Below, piece by piece: positions 1 to 10,283 of a DNA stretch of 20,830 bases (within the stretch, counting starts at the first letter, position 1; each line of letters starts with the position of its first letter). The position numbers were made by a program, and so were the translations under genes. Source of the stretch: Patescibacteria group bacterium UBA6263 (GTDB lineage Bacteria; Patescibacteriota; Gracilibacteria; Absconditabacterales; Absconditicoccaceae); the NCBI GenBank assembly GCA_002441085.1, contig DJVF01000017.1:1-20830 (forward strand). The letters run 5' to 3'. The notes beneath the pieces are model-generated. The model ran no database searches. It saw nothing but the letters and a program-made list of their open reading frames with translations, and had not been told where the DNA came from.

Positions 1-1
1 C

Positions 2-919
2 GAGATGAATTGATGATGGTATGCTCGATGATCCAATCCTCAAGCATTTCAAGATGCACGGATTCACGTATGGCAATTATCCAGAGAAGTATGATTAGAT
101 CAATATAATATATTGTTCAATTTTTCTATCAATCACCGAGATATGCCCACCGACCAAACTCCTTCCCAAAAAGCCAAACTTATCCAATGCTCTCCATGAC
201 AAAAAGTCAGACTAAAATGTTATACTTTCGAAGATTATTATCCATGAAACGATTATGTAGATATAATGTGAGTGAGTTTCTATAACCGATGAAAAGCTAC
301 TAGCAATAGACTACGACTATCTCCCAATAGAATCATCAATGATCCCAATCGAGATACACTCAATAGACTCAAACAATATCTCAAACCAATATTTATAGAT
401 GAGGTAGCTACTACGGCAGTATTTTATACATGAACATACAATCCTACTCAATCCAAACAAATATATGAATCTGACTTTTATAGAAAAAATTTACGACTAA
501 CTCAGTTGAGAGATTTTCTTGTCAATGAGCCCTTGATATATTGAGCATTGTATTTCAATACAGATTATACAGATTGATTAAATTATCCAATGTTATGAGA
601 AACCGATCGATCCGTAATAAACTTATTTAGAGACAAATTCTATTTCTGATTTCGAGATATATACAATAGTTCAAACAATGATTTCTATAAATCTCAATCT
701 ATCAAACTTTTTCAAACATTTGTATATACTGCCTGATCCAAAACTATATTGTTACCTAGTCATTATCAAAAAGATTTCTTGAGAGCTATCAAAGCATTCT
801 CCAATTGATCATCAGACATATCTACAATGATATCCAAAATCATGGATATAAATATTAAAAGTTTAAAAGAAGAAAAAATGAAGCTTATTATCTCAAAGCT
901 TCAATATTTATTTGAATAA
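2..919 (+). CDS. Glycoside hydrolase family 26-like enzyme (endo-mannanase type), 3' part of gene
   Basis: The window opens inside the catalytic barrel. The first residues read EMNGGWYARG, matching the GH26 acid/base block (typically HEMNG-W-W), so the first Glu (bases 2-4) is the likely general acid/base. About 90 residues on comes YPGNDYVDIMGVSFYN, the usual GH26 strand-6 block, then KPIFIDEVAT, where Glu at bases 401-403 sits at the expected nucleophile position. Roughly 120 further residues without a domain I recognise follow, ending at TAA. Known for the family: retaining hydrolysis of beta-mannans or related beta-glycans, usually outside the cell. The 5' end, including any signal peptide, lies outside the window. 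Internal TGA codons (for example in MNGGWY and YPGND) fall where glycine is expected. It converges on ebfC with only 16 bp between the stops. The family call is fairly secure; the substrate is unknown. Confidence 0.75.
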
Positions 920-935
920 TATTATTTGACAAATA

Positions 936-1298
936 TTAACTAAGTCCTGGTATTCATCATCACATCATATTAGCCATATCGCTTGGGTCAAATCCAAGTA
1001 CATCTTTTGTTTTTTCTGCTACTACTTCTTGTGCTTTATCTTGAGCTTTTTGGAAACATTTCATTATTATTTCCTCCAATTCTTTCTTTTTTAAAGGATC
1101 CAATAGATCTAGATTTTCTATACGTAATTCTCTAAGTTTCATTTCTCAACTTATATCTACTATTATAGAATCCATTTCTTCTCAACTAGCGTTGATAAAT
1201 TTTCATTCTTTTGCTCTAATTACAAGATTTTTGAGAATCTTTTGCAATGTTTTGTACTTATCGTACATTTTTTTCATTTCTCATAATTTTCCAAACAT
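936..1298 (-). CDS. ebfC: YbaB/EbfC family nucleoid-associated protein
   Basis: This is a 120-residue protein, the normal size of the family. It starts MFGKLGEMKKMYDKYKTLQK, the usual N-terminal helix after a short Met/Gly-rich lead, and ends MANMMGGGIPGLS, the family's flexible Gly/Pro tail. The middle contains KLRELRIENLDLLDP, matching the conserved beta strand and 'I-P-LLD-P' region. Three consecutive TGA codons encode the GGG of the tail, so under the standard code the protein would stop early and begin late. Known role: a dimeric DNA-binding protein that compacts the nucleoid, often encoded near recR or dnaX, neither of which is here. It lies 66 bp downstream of the transketolase-like gene on the same strand and is probably the last gene of that transcript. 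There is no Shine-Dalgarno sequence before the ATG. Confidence 0.88.
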
Positions 1299-1364
1299 AT
1301 TGATATTTTAAATTATAAAACTCATATAATAAACAATTGATAATCAATCCCTATTTATTTTCAA

Positions 1365-2297
1365 CTAAGATTTTACTATATTATGTATATTGTTTGCAAT
1401 AGCTAATCAGTCCAATCATACCTGTTCAAGTTTATACTCCTCCAAAATAGTATTCAATTTTTGATATTCAGGATAAATAAATTTTATCCTAGTAGATTGA
1501 TATCCCCATTCTTTAAATTTTGATTTAACTATATCCTGAAATCCATTTGGGTAAGACTGATCCACAATAAATATAATCAAATCATTTTTCTTTAGACTAG
1601 CTACCAATTCATCTGACAATTCTAGATTCAATTTGCTTATACAAAATAAATCAAAAGAATTTCCATAATGATCCATAGATATACGCAAAGCTTGTATAGC
1701 ACTTGCCAATAGAGATCAAGATACAAGCACTATCCCATCAAATCAATTATATCCGTTATTTACCAATGGTAATATTTCTTTCAAATCCAATAAATTTTGA
1801 TCAATTATAGCAAATTCTTCAAAATACAACAAATTTTGAGGTAAATCATTATTACTTAATCTGATATACTTAGGATTATCACCAGATAGTATCTTGATAA
1901 AATTGTTTGAATCCCAAGGTTCATAAACATCCAATCCTAAAGTCAACAAATATCATATATCATTAGAATCCAATTTATTTTTATTTCCAAATCATGATAT
2001 CCCTACATACAGATTGATTATAGTCAGATTTGATTTGAATTTTATAGATCACAATACATCATAAGAATTTGATTCTTGCAATACCAAAAGAACCTTATCA
2101 TATTTATCTACACAGTCATTTATTTGTCTTACAAAACTATCATTATCTTGATTGAGAAACTTTATATTAAATTTAGAAAAATCCAAATCAGAATCAAATT
2201 TTCTTTCAAACAATATTATATCATAAGGATTATTGTCTTTGATATCTTGCAGAAACAAACCATATTTTACATATTCAGATAGGTTATAAAAACTCAT
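1365..2297 (-). CDS. Divergent transketolase C-terminal / E1-beta-like protein
   Basis: A 310-residue protein, about the length of the C-terminal subunit of split transketolases. The middle reads LYVGISGFGN, then LLTLGLDVYEPWDSNNF and NPKYIRLSNNDLP, which resembles the order 'G-H/S-G-G, D-ALL-IPGM-V-P-D, GP-YIRL-R-P' of the transketolase pyrimidine/E1-beta domain. The last 110 residues begin GIVLVSGSLLASAIQAL and look like the transketolase C-terminal domain, whose usual start is 'TLIATGSEV-AL-AA'. I cannot find the catalytic 'R-N-GI-EQNM' block with the Glu that activates thiamine diphosphate; the aligned region reads FLNQDNDSFVRQ. No N-terminal transketolase partner is adjacent. It could be a real but fast-evolving subunit or an inactive relative. 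It starts 25 bp after the penicillin-binding protein stop, suggesting co-transcription. Ten or so TGA codons are read as Gly. Confidence 0.45.
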
Positions 2298-2322
2298 TAT
2301 ATAATAAATAAACTAAAAATTT

Positions 2323-4743
2323 CTATTTTTCTATGAGATTATATCATATCAAGAATCTAGCCACATCTCTAAATACTCTTCATGCTGTAAATCCTCACCA
2401 TATACTTTGTCTAGGACGACGAATTTGTACTACTACAATGTATTTTACATCATCTCTAGTTATCAAACCAACAAAAGATCCATTGGTCCATCATATTCAA
2501 TCTTGGTATTTTCATCTAAAAGATATCTGAGAAGTTCAACTCTTACCTCATAATGCAAATCATTCTACTTTTGAGTTTTTTCATATTCCTTCGTTTGATT
2601 CCATCACTTCAAACAAAGCATCTTTTACCATTTCAGAAGTTTCTGGTCTAAAGATTTGTCTAACCACCTCCCTTCAGTTTGGATTAAAAGCTTTGGTTTC
2701 TTTGTTGTATATCCCAGCCACAATTGTTGGTTTGACATAGTATCCACCATTAACTAAAGGAGCAAATCATGCAGCTATTTGAATCGGTGTAACCAAAAGT
2801 CACTGTCCAAAAGAATTATTAAAATACCTAGCAACCGAAAGAGTAGTGACTGATTCTACACTTCATTCTTCTTCTCATCACAATTCTATACCTGTAAGTT
2901 TACCAAAAGCAAGTTTATCCAAATAATTATAGAAAGTTTCTTTTCACATTTTTTGAGCTATTCTCACCATACCGACATTACACGACCATACAAAAGCATG
3001 CATAAAAGAATGATCTCATTCACATATTTTTTCAACATTTTTGATTGTATATGGTCATACTTTTACAAATCATGGATCATTATAAAGATCATATAAGCGT
3101 ATTTCATCTATATCTAGCCCTATAGCAATTGTAAACGCTTTGAAAATACTTCATGGCTCATATGGCATAGAGATATTTTTGTCTTTCAAGACCTGAGGTC
3201 AATAAACATTTTTAGCTATATATTTTTCCAATGTAGGATCGACTCTTTCGTTTACTTTGGCTAGACTAATTTCTCATCCAGTCTTTATATAAATCGGTAC
3301 ATCCACATAATCCAAATTATCTACTATATAAGCAAATTCAGGAGATAGTGGCTGTAGTGAGTATACATCATCGTAATTATTTGGATCAAAATTCGGTTGA
3401 TTTACAGAAGCTTTTACTTGACCACTAAATGGATCAAACACCAAAATACTCAAAGAATCTGACCTAAAAGTATTGTTATATTCTCTAACTATATTTTCTA
3501 TCTCTCTTTGCATTCATATATCTATAGTGAGATATATATCATCTCAATTTTTGACTTCTTCTATCTGGAATTCATTAGCTCATACAGGTCATATCCAAGC
3601 AGAAGCACGTCATATCAATTTTCAATCTTTTCCACGCAACAATCCATCAAAATATTGTTCTATTCCATAAACAGGATTTCAGCTCTTATGTACAAATCAC
3701 AAAACATTAGACATAAAAGATCCATATGGATAATATCTTATATTATAAGATTCTAAGCCAAGTCCATGAAGTATGGGGATATTATTTCTACGCTCTACAT
3801 AGTATTTTAATTTCAAATTTTTTACTAATTGAGCTATAGATGGATTTGCATTAGAAATCAATTTGACGTATCTATTTTCTTGAGGATAAAAATAATTATC
3901 AAAATCTTTGTATTGAGACAAATATCCATATCTATCCAACAACCTTTTGAATGATAATCACTGTCTAGAAGGATTAGATATCTTGGATGGCACTATATAA
4001 ACATAATTGTTATACAAAATATCAATATAATCTAGATTCAAAGATTCCAAATCTTCCAGAAAACTTGTATTAGTAAAAAATCCAACATAATTTCTATGTT
4101 TTATGCCAACTTCGATTCTCTGGTCCAATCTAGATCTTATTAGAGAATAAGCAATTCATGTATTAAATCCACTCAGCACTTGATTATACTGATTATAATA
4201 TCCAGTCCAATCATAAGTATAATATCCACTAGATACTACACCACTACTAAAATAAAAGAAAGTTGGCTCTTCTGGTAATAATTGTTTGTTGCTAAAAGAT
4301 TCAATATTTTTGATACATCAATCTAACTGTACATTTTCCATTCATCTAGTTTCACACAAATGTTTATAAACTACTGGAGTGATTATATCTATAAATTCTT
4401 CCTTATCTCATATAAACTTGGGGTCTACAAATACATTATACAACATTATATTTTCAGTCAATTTGACTGGAGCTCCAGATTTGTCATAAGCATATATATC
4501 TCATCTATCAGCCTTCAACAAAGAGCTACTAATATGTTGAGAATTCAATACATCATCATAATACCTATGTTTTACTACCTGCAATATAAAAAGTTTTATA
4601 ATCAGTATCAAAAAAAGGAAAGCAAAAAATATCAAAAGATAAAACTCTCTTGAGACATCTACTCATTTAAAAATAGAATATTTTTTGAGAAAGGTTTTTA
4701 GCTTCTCATCAAATGTAGGTTTGGAATGTGAATATTTTATCAT
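2323..4743 (-). CDS. Class B penicillin-binding protein (peptidoglycan transpeptidase, PBP2/FtsI type)
   Basis: An 806-residue, single-pass membrane protein. A short cytoplasmic tail is followed by a hydrophobic segment (about residues 36-55, YLLIFFAFLFLILIIKLFIL), then a long periplasmic dimerisation-type region and a C-terminal transpeptidase domain. All three active-site motifs are present: SIFK with nucleophile Ser532, SCN at 587-589, and KSGT at 734-737, the last with its Gly encoded by TGA. Known role: cross-linking of peptidoglycan stem peptides, partnered with a SEDS glycosyltransferase (RodA or FtsW), which is not in this window. The length exceeds the usual 580-700 residues because the region before the transpeptidase is large. 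PBP2 and FtsI cannot be told apart safely here. It is first in a minus-strand cluster with the transketolase-like gene and ebfC. The ATG at 4743 was chosen because it gives a sensible tail before the membrane segment. Confidence 0.9.
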
Positions 4744-4952
4744 ATCAAATAGTATCAAATAATCATACTTTATCAGATTAAGAATCTATTATTTTTTTTC
4801 AATTCAAAAACTCCATACATATATTATTCCTCATAATGCTAGTTATTATCTATAATAAACTATCGTTAAAAATAATTAAAAAAAATTTGCAAATTACTTT
4901 TTTTTGATTATACTTAATAAAATTATTTTAAATCTATTATAAAAATACAATC

Positions 4953-5348
4953 ATGAAAAAATTATTTTATAAATTATTTGGTTTAAGTTTACTTGGTTTC
5001 TTATGATTATGATTTTTAGGAATAAACTCAGTTGAAGCTCAATTCTGAGATCCAACCTTGGGTACACAATACAATCCTACTGTAGTATGATCAGATTGAT
5101 TTCAAAACGATAAATTAATAGTTACTATCAAAAATTTTGTAAACCGAGTACTTGGAATTTTAGCTCTTATAGCACTTATCATTTTATTACGAGGATGATT
5201 CCAAATGGTGACAGCTGCTGGAGATGATGGTAAATACAAAAATTGATTTAAAATACTCAAACAAGCTGCCTTTGGTCTAGCATTTATATGACTAGCATGG
5301 CTGATGGTTAGTGTGATATTTTGGTTAATAGGTATAATAACAACATAA
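4953..5348 (+). CDS. T4SS pilin-like small membrane protein, copy 1
   Basis: A 131-residue protein with an N-terminal signal-like segment (MKKLFYKLF then a Gly/Leu-rich hydrophobic stretch, likely cleaved near VEA-QF). Two hydrophobic helices follow, around VLGILALIALIILL and AAFGLAFIGLAWLMV, joined by a short hydrophilic loop GDDGKYKNGFK. This layout (signal peptide, two membrane helices, 'GG-F-MVTAAGD-G' loop) matches the VirB2/TrbC-like type IV secretion pilin family common in CPR bacteria. Known role of relatives: subunit of a conjugation- or uptake-type filament, or a small inner-membrane component. A paralogue follows 139 bp downstream. No other T4SS gene is in view. The start has no Shine-Dalgarno and sits just after an AT-rich ATAAAAATACAAT context. 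A strong terminator follows, so it is probably transcribed alone. Confidence 0.7.
5185..5330 (+). repeat. Direct repeat, pilin core copy A (partner at 5741-5886)
   Basis: About 146 bp encoding the helix-loop-helix core is repeated 556 bp downstream with about 10 mismatches by hand comparison (roughly 93 percent identity). Most differences lie in the last third. The flanking coding regions are far less similar, so the similarity is local to the core. Confidence 0.85.
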
Positions 5349-5390
5349 ACAAACTTCGTAAATATAACTACTCTAAAAACATAATAAAAG

Positions 5391-5412
5391 ACTCCCAACT
5401 GGGAGTTTTTTA
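5391..5412 (+). terminator. Intrinsic terminator after pilin copy 1
   Basis: A perfect 6-bp stem ACTCCC/GGGAGT with a 4-base loop AACT is followed directly by a run of T (5406-5412). The preceding AAAAG allows the stem to extend through A-U pairs. It lies 42 bp after the pilin stop codon. Confidence 0.88.
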
Positions 5413-5487
5413 ATATATATTGTATTATCTTAAGATTTCTTTATAGAACTATATATATTATATATTTTTTAAATTTTATAAAATACA

Positions 5488-5964
5488 ATGAGTAGTATCT
5501 ACAAATTATTATTTTGGGGTGTATTGGGGCTAATATCAATCTTTTTGTTCTGATCCAATGTATCTGCAGATCTCACAGATTGTAGCTGATTTGGAGCTAA
5601 TTTTGAAGATTGTTGAGTATGAGATATTGGTGTAATCTGAACAAATGAAGCAGATGATACAGAAGATAGACTAATAGATACTATCAAAAATTTTATTAAT
5701 CGAATCCTTGGAATGTTAGCTCTTATTGTTCTGTTACTTCTATTACGAGGATGATTCCAAATGGTGACAGCTGCTGGAGATGACGGTAAATACAAAAATT
5801 GATTTAAAATACTCAAACAAGCTGCTTTTGGCCTAGCTTTTATATGATTATCATGGTTAATGGTTAGTTTGATATTTTGGATAATAGATCTAGCAACAAC
5901 AGATTCAAGCTGATGATGAGCGCAAACTACAATGATACAATATATACATACCAGCATTGTTTAA
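5488..5964 (+). CDS. T4SS pilin-like small membrane protein, copy 2
   Basis: A 158-residue paralogue of the preceding pilin. It has a signal-like N-terminus (MSSIYKLLFWGVLGLISIFLF, likely cleaved after VSA), a mature N-terminal stretch with two Cys (DCSGFGANFEDC) absent from copy 1, then the shared two-helix core with the loop GDDGKYKNGFK. A longer C-terminal tail ends in TTMIQYIHTSIV. The core is nearly identical in DNA and protein to copy 1, while the N-terminal mature region and the tail differ, so the two subunits likely assemble similarly but present different surfaces. The two Cys could form a disulfide outside the membrane. It has its own terminator. Function is inferred only from family resemblance to VirB2/TrbC-like pilins. 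Confidence 0.7.
5741..5886 (+). repeat. Direct repeat, pilin core copy B (partner at 5185-5330)
   Basis: Second copy of the pilin core repeat described at 5185-5330. The first 86 bases differ at only two positions, both third-codon changes (GAT/GAC and GCC/GCT). Confidence 0.85.
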
Positions 5965-5985
5965 ATAATAATTTTATTATAATAG

Positions 5986-6010
5986 ACCTCCAAATAATTG
6001 GAGGTTTTTT
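5986..6010 (+). terminator. Intrinsic terminator after pilin copy 2
   Basis: A perfect 8-bp stem ACCTCCAA/TTGGAGGT with loop ATAA runs into a T tract at 6005-6010. It lies 21 bp after the stop of pilin copy 2 and isolates the pilins from dnaE. Confidence 0.9.
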
Positions 6011-6169
6011 GATTGAAAAAAAATACTTAATAAGTAAACTTCACTAAACATCGCAAAAAAGTTGTATGAAACAGTGAAATATTGCAAAAATATTAAACAA
6101 TCTTTAGCTACTTTATACAATATTTAAACAATTATTTACTAATTTTTATCAATTTTGTGCCATTATAGG

Positions 6170-9022
6170 ATGGATATAAACGAATTTGAATTACGTTATC
6201 GTGCATTCAAATGATTAAATTTCAAATTTAATATAGGTCGAGACAACGACACTATTTTGCAGCTCACCAAAATAACCAACAAATGAACATCATCCAAAAA
6301 ACTTCAAGACATCACCCCAGAAGAATTACACGCAATCACCATACAGACATATACAGATTTTAAAAAACAAATCATCCAAACATACCAAGACACCAAAAAG
6401 CTCCAAAATCAGACTTTAGATTTTTCTATCTCAGCATATATAGAACGCTTGGAATACGAACTCAAAGTAATCAAAGAAATGTGATTCAACTGATATTTTT
6501 TGATAGTCTCAGATTTTGTACGTCGAGCCAAAAAAAACAATATAGTAGTCTGACCTTGAAGATGATCAGGAGCAGGATCTTTATTAGCTCGAGTAATTAG
6601 AATCACAGATATAGATCCACTGCCATATGGATTACTATTTGAAAGATTTCTCAATCCTGCTCGTATTAGCATGCCAGATTTTGATATAGATTTTGAAGAT
6701 ACCCAAAGATTCAAAGTAATAGAATACGTTCAACAAAAATATGGCATCGACAAAGTATCCTTTATATGAACATTTATGCAAATGGCTAGCAAAGCTGCAT
6801 TCAAAGATGCTGCTAGGACATTATGAGTACCATTTGATAGATCCAATCAAATATCTGCAATCATACCAGACAAAACATCTCTATCTGATATTATCAACTC
6901 TCAAGACAATAATGATGAATTAAAAAGCATATACAATTCTGATCCCAAAATCAAACAATCTCTGGATTTTGGAGCTAAATTAGAATGAAATATGAGACAA
7001 TTGTGAATCCATGCATGTTGAATTATCATATCTCCACAAAATGTGACAGCATATACACCCACACAATATATCAAAGAAGATGAAACTACAATCGTCAGCC
7101 AATATGACTGACCTACACTAGAGATGATCTGACTGCTCAAAATGGATTTTTTGTGACTTAGAAACTTGTCGGTAATCAAAAATTGTATCAAAATCATCAA
7201 AAAAAAGCATGAAAAAGAGAATCAAGAATTGCCAGATATTTTCAAAGATTTTTTTGATAATACTACTTTTCAACCACCTATAGATGACAAATATACATAT
7301 GACAAAGTATTTAAACAATGAGATACTACTGGGATATTTCAGTTTGAATGAAGTTGAATGAGAAAATTTCTAATCAAACTAGAACCCAACTCAATAAACG
7401 ATCTAGTAGCTATGAACGCTTTGTATCGTCCGTGACCTATGGAATTTATACCTACATATATAGATAGAAAACATTGAAAAGAACAAGTCAATTATATGCA
7501 CCCAGAACTCAAAGAAATCTTGACTAAAGAATATTGAGATGAAACTGTCATACAAGAATGAACCAAATTAGAAGAAGATCTCAAGCCAATTATGAACCTA
7601 ACCTATTGAATAGCCGTCTATCAAGAACAGTTAATTTTTTTGGTACAAGCAATGGCATGATTTTCATTAGCGGAAGCAGATATGCTTAGAAGGGCAGTAG
7701 GTAAAAAGAAAAAAGATGTTATAGAAAAACTCAAAAAAGAGTTTATCAAAAGATGTAAAGAATATAAAAAATACAAAAAAGAAACAGCGCAGTTTATATA
7801 CGAAAAAATGATAGAACCTGCAGCGTTTTATTCTTTCAACAAATCACATTCTGTCTGTTATGCTATGATAGCTTATCAAACTGCATACCTCAAAGCTCAT
7901 TATCCAGTAGAATTTTATGCAGCTCTCATTAGATCTGTCGAAGAAGATACAGATGAACTCAGTAATTATATCCATGAAACACAACAACATTGAATCAATG
8001 TCCTATCTCCAAATATCAACCATTCCTTCAATCATGTGGCGGCGATATCAGACAATATCAGATTATGATTTTTTTGTATCAAATGATTGTGATTTGAAAT
8101 TTGAGAATTTATACAAGAAGAAAGAAAAAAAAATTGACCCTTTGTTGATTTAGAAGATTTCTTCAAAAGATGCCAACAAATTATAAATAAAAAATCACTT
8201 GAATGACTCATCAAAGCCTGAGCTTTGGATGATTTTTATGACCGTGGAACTTTGTTGCAAAATACAGAATATATACTAGATCGGACCAAATGATCCCAAA
8301 ATTTGGACCAATGATTGTTTTGAATGGAAACTATGATTACCAAACTAGATATCAAAAACCCACAAATTACTCCAATGATGGACAGACTCATGATGGAGCA
8401 AGAAGTCTTCAAGTCATTCGTATCTGGTAATCCTTTGGATTGATTATATCCCTATCTCAAAAAATTTTCTTTTATTTCTCAATTTCAGAATATAGAAAAT
8501 TTTTGACCATTTATAATCACAGGCTATATAAAAGAAATCCAAAGAGCCAAAAAGAAATGATTTTTTATCAAGATAGAAGACATATCGACTCAAATAGAGA
8601 TATTTACCAAAGATACCTTGGATTTCAAAAAATTTGATATACTTATAATTAGTGGATACAAATGAAGATCTATCAGTATAGATAAGATTATCAAAACTTC
8701 TCACGATCTATTAGTCAAACAAGCAGGAGAAAAATATGACCCCAAAATGACTGTAGTCAAAGCTAAATGACTTAGATTTAGTGAAGCAAAAAAAGCTTTT
8801 GAAGAAGCCAAAATAGAAGAAGTTCCAGGGGAACCAATAGAAGAGGTTGTAGAAGAAGAAAACTTATCATTCAAACTGCCAGATAAGATAGAAAAAATAA
8901 ACGAAATGATAAATATTATCAATCAATACAAATGAGATATACAAATCCAAGTATGAAACAAAGAGGTATTTTTGAATCAAGAATGATTACGCAAAATTCA
9001 AGGATTACTTTATACACTATAG
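6170..9022 (+). CDS. dnaE: DNA polymerase III alpha subunit, lacking the PHP domain
   Basis: A 950-residue replicative polymerase (C family). From its N-terminal region it reads YELKVIKEMGFNGYFLIVSD, then VGPGRGSGAGSL and FLNPARISMPDFDIDF. D170 and D172 match the first two catalytic Asp, and MDFLGL (D326) supplies the third. HACGIII and NALYRPGPMEF follow, then the helix-hairpin-helix region with CIKGLGFE, a clamp-binding-like QGLF, and an OB fold (ITGYIKEIQRAKKKGFFIKIED). Numbering is about 231 lower than E. coli DnaE, so the first ~230 residues, most of the PHP domain, are absent. An in-frame TAA at 6140-6142 lies upstream, and only 159 bp separate the gene from the previous terminator, so the PHP part is not hidden upstream. 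TGA codes for many active-site glycines, including those of GPGRG. An AGG directly abuts the ATG, too close to act as a Shine-Dalgarno. Confidence 0.93.
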
Positions 9023-9066
9023 TTTATAACTTACAAATAATTGAAATAATCTAATTACCAATAAAT

Positions 9067-9097
9067 CTGGACTCGTTTTCGAGCTCCAGGTTTTTTT
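9067..9097 (+). terminator. Intrinsic terminator after dnaE
   Basis: The stem CTGGACTCG pairs with CGAGCTCCAG (nine pairs with a one-base bulge) around loop TTTT, followed by G and seven T. It sits 44 bp after the dnaE stop. The minus side has no T run, so it serves dnaE rather than the convergent antiporter gene. Confidence 0.82.
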
Positions 9098-9103
9098 AGT
9101 TTT

Positions 9104-10066
9104 TTAAATTACACCCATTACCAACAAAGTCACATAGGTAATATAAATTACCAACATTATAATTCATTCAATCCTAACTATGGTAGAACTTTTTCTTCAT
9201 ATCAACACAAATACAAAAAGCAATATAGTTGCAAATATAGTCATCAAAATATCTCTATCTAATCCAATATCAAAAGGTAGTGGATTTATCACAGCACTCA
9301 GTCATAATATCCAAAATATATTAAATATATTGGATCATACAATATTTCATATAGCTATATCCGATTTTTTCTTCAAAGCAGCGACAACACAGGTCGCTAA
9401 TTCTGGCAAAGAAGTTCATACTGCAACTATAGTAAGTCCAATTATTGTTTCGTTCATATTAAATATTCCAGCAATATGTATAGCTCCATTTACTATCCAT
9501 TGTCATCCTAGAGTCAGTCAAACTAGTCCTAGACATATAAAAAAAATAGACATCCATAGTGACATTTTTTTAACATGTACTTCTTCTACCAAATCCTTTT
9601 CAGTTTTTGATATACCAAAAACATAATACATAAATATAGCAAAAAAACTCAACAAAACCAATCCATCAATCCTAGTTATTCAAGAAAAATTAGCTCAGTC
9701 TATGATAGCATCATTTGCTACAAATCATAGCACCACCACAGCAAGTAAACTAAAAGGAATCTCTTTAAAAGTTGTAGCTTTTTTTACAGCAATTGGATAT
9801 ATTATAGCGGATATTCATAATATAAGAAGAATATTTGATATATTACTTCCAAGCACATTTCATATCGCTATACCCGCACTTCATTTTATACTTGCCATTA
9901 TATTTACTACAAGTTCAGGAGCTGAAGTTCATACTGCAACTATAGTCAATCATATAACCAAATCTGAAACTTTAAATTTTTTTGCTATACTTGATGCTCA
10001 ATCTACCAATACATCAGCTCACTTTATCAAAAAGACAAATCATAGAATAAACAAAAAATAAACCAT
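9104..10066 (-). CDS. Ca2+/Na+:cation antiporter (CaCA family, YrbG-like)
   Basis: A 320-residue integral membrane protein built from two similar halves, as is typical of the family. Each half has the paired signature motifs: GLTIVAVGTSAPELVVNIMA with IAIGNVLGSNISNILLILG in the first, and GLTIVAVGTSLPELATCVVA with IAIGNIVGSNIFNI in the second. The acidic residue in each GTS-PEL motif and the Asn in each GSN motif form the known ion-binding site. The halves are joined by a charged cytoplasmic loop (SKTEKDLVEEVHVKK). About ten hydrophobic segments are visible. Known role: exchange of Ca2+ for Na+ or H+ across the cytoplasmic membrane. Many motif glycines are TGA-coded, including the first Gly of both GTS-PEL motifs. 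Length matches YrbG-type proteins (about 325). It faces dnaE convergently and nrnA divergently, with 217 bp of AT-rich DNA between it and nrnA. Confidence 0.9.
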
Positions 10067-10214
10067 TCATTAAATAAACAAAATAAAAACTGATTTTTTA
10101 TAAATATATTTTAATACATTACAATATATAGTACAAAAAAATATCTATATCACTTTCATTCCGACTTCAAAGATATAATCCACAAAAATATATCAGCATA
10201 TAATTTCTAATCAC

Positions 10215-10242
10215 TTGTTTTGTCAGCCAAAATTAGTATAAG
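10215..10242 (+). promoter_or_regulatory. Candidate sigma-70-type promoter for nrnA
   Basis: TTGTTT (10215-10220), a 16-base spacer and TATAAG (10237-10242) lie 42 bp before the nrnA start, in the 217-bp divergent gap. The -35 is a weak match, so this is tentative. I see nothing else distinctive in the gap. Confidence 0.35.
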
Positions 10243-10283
10243 TCAAAAGCAATCTTTAAGTTTTTAAATCAGTTAATTTTTAA

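Noticed and set aside
5102..5957. Minus-strand ORFs across the pilin genes that share the stretch INHDNHIKARPKAACLSILN
   Set aside because: They are antisense shadows of the duplicated pilin core; the + frames have signal peptides, membrane helices and terminators.
7682..8153. Frameshifted or broken dnaE, suggested by many short ORFs
   Set aside because: With TGA as Gly a single frame runs from 6170 to 9022 with motifs in order; no frameshift is needed.
9180..10061. Plus-strand ORFs with similar 'EVHTATIV' stretches in two places
   Set aside because: They are the reverse of the two GTS-PEL motifs of the antiporter on the minus strand; the internal repeat is that of the CaCA fold.
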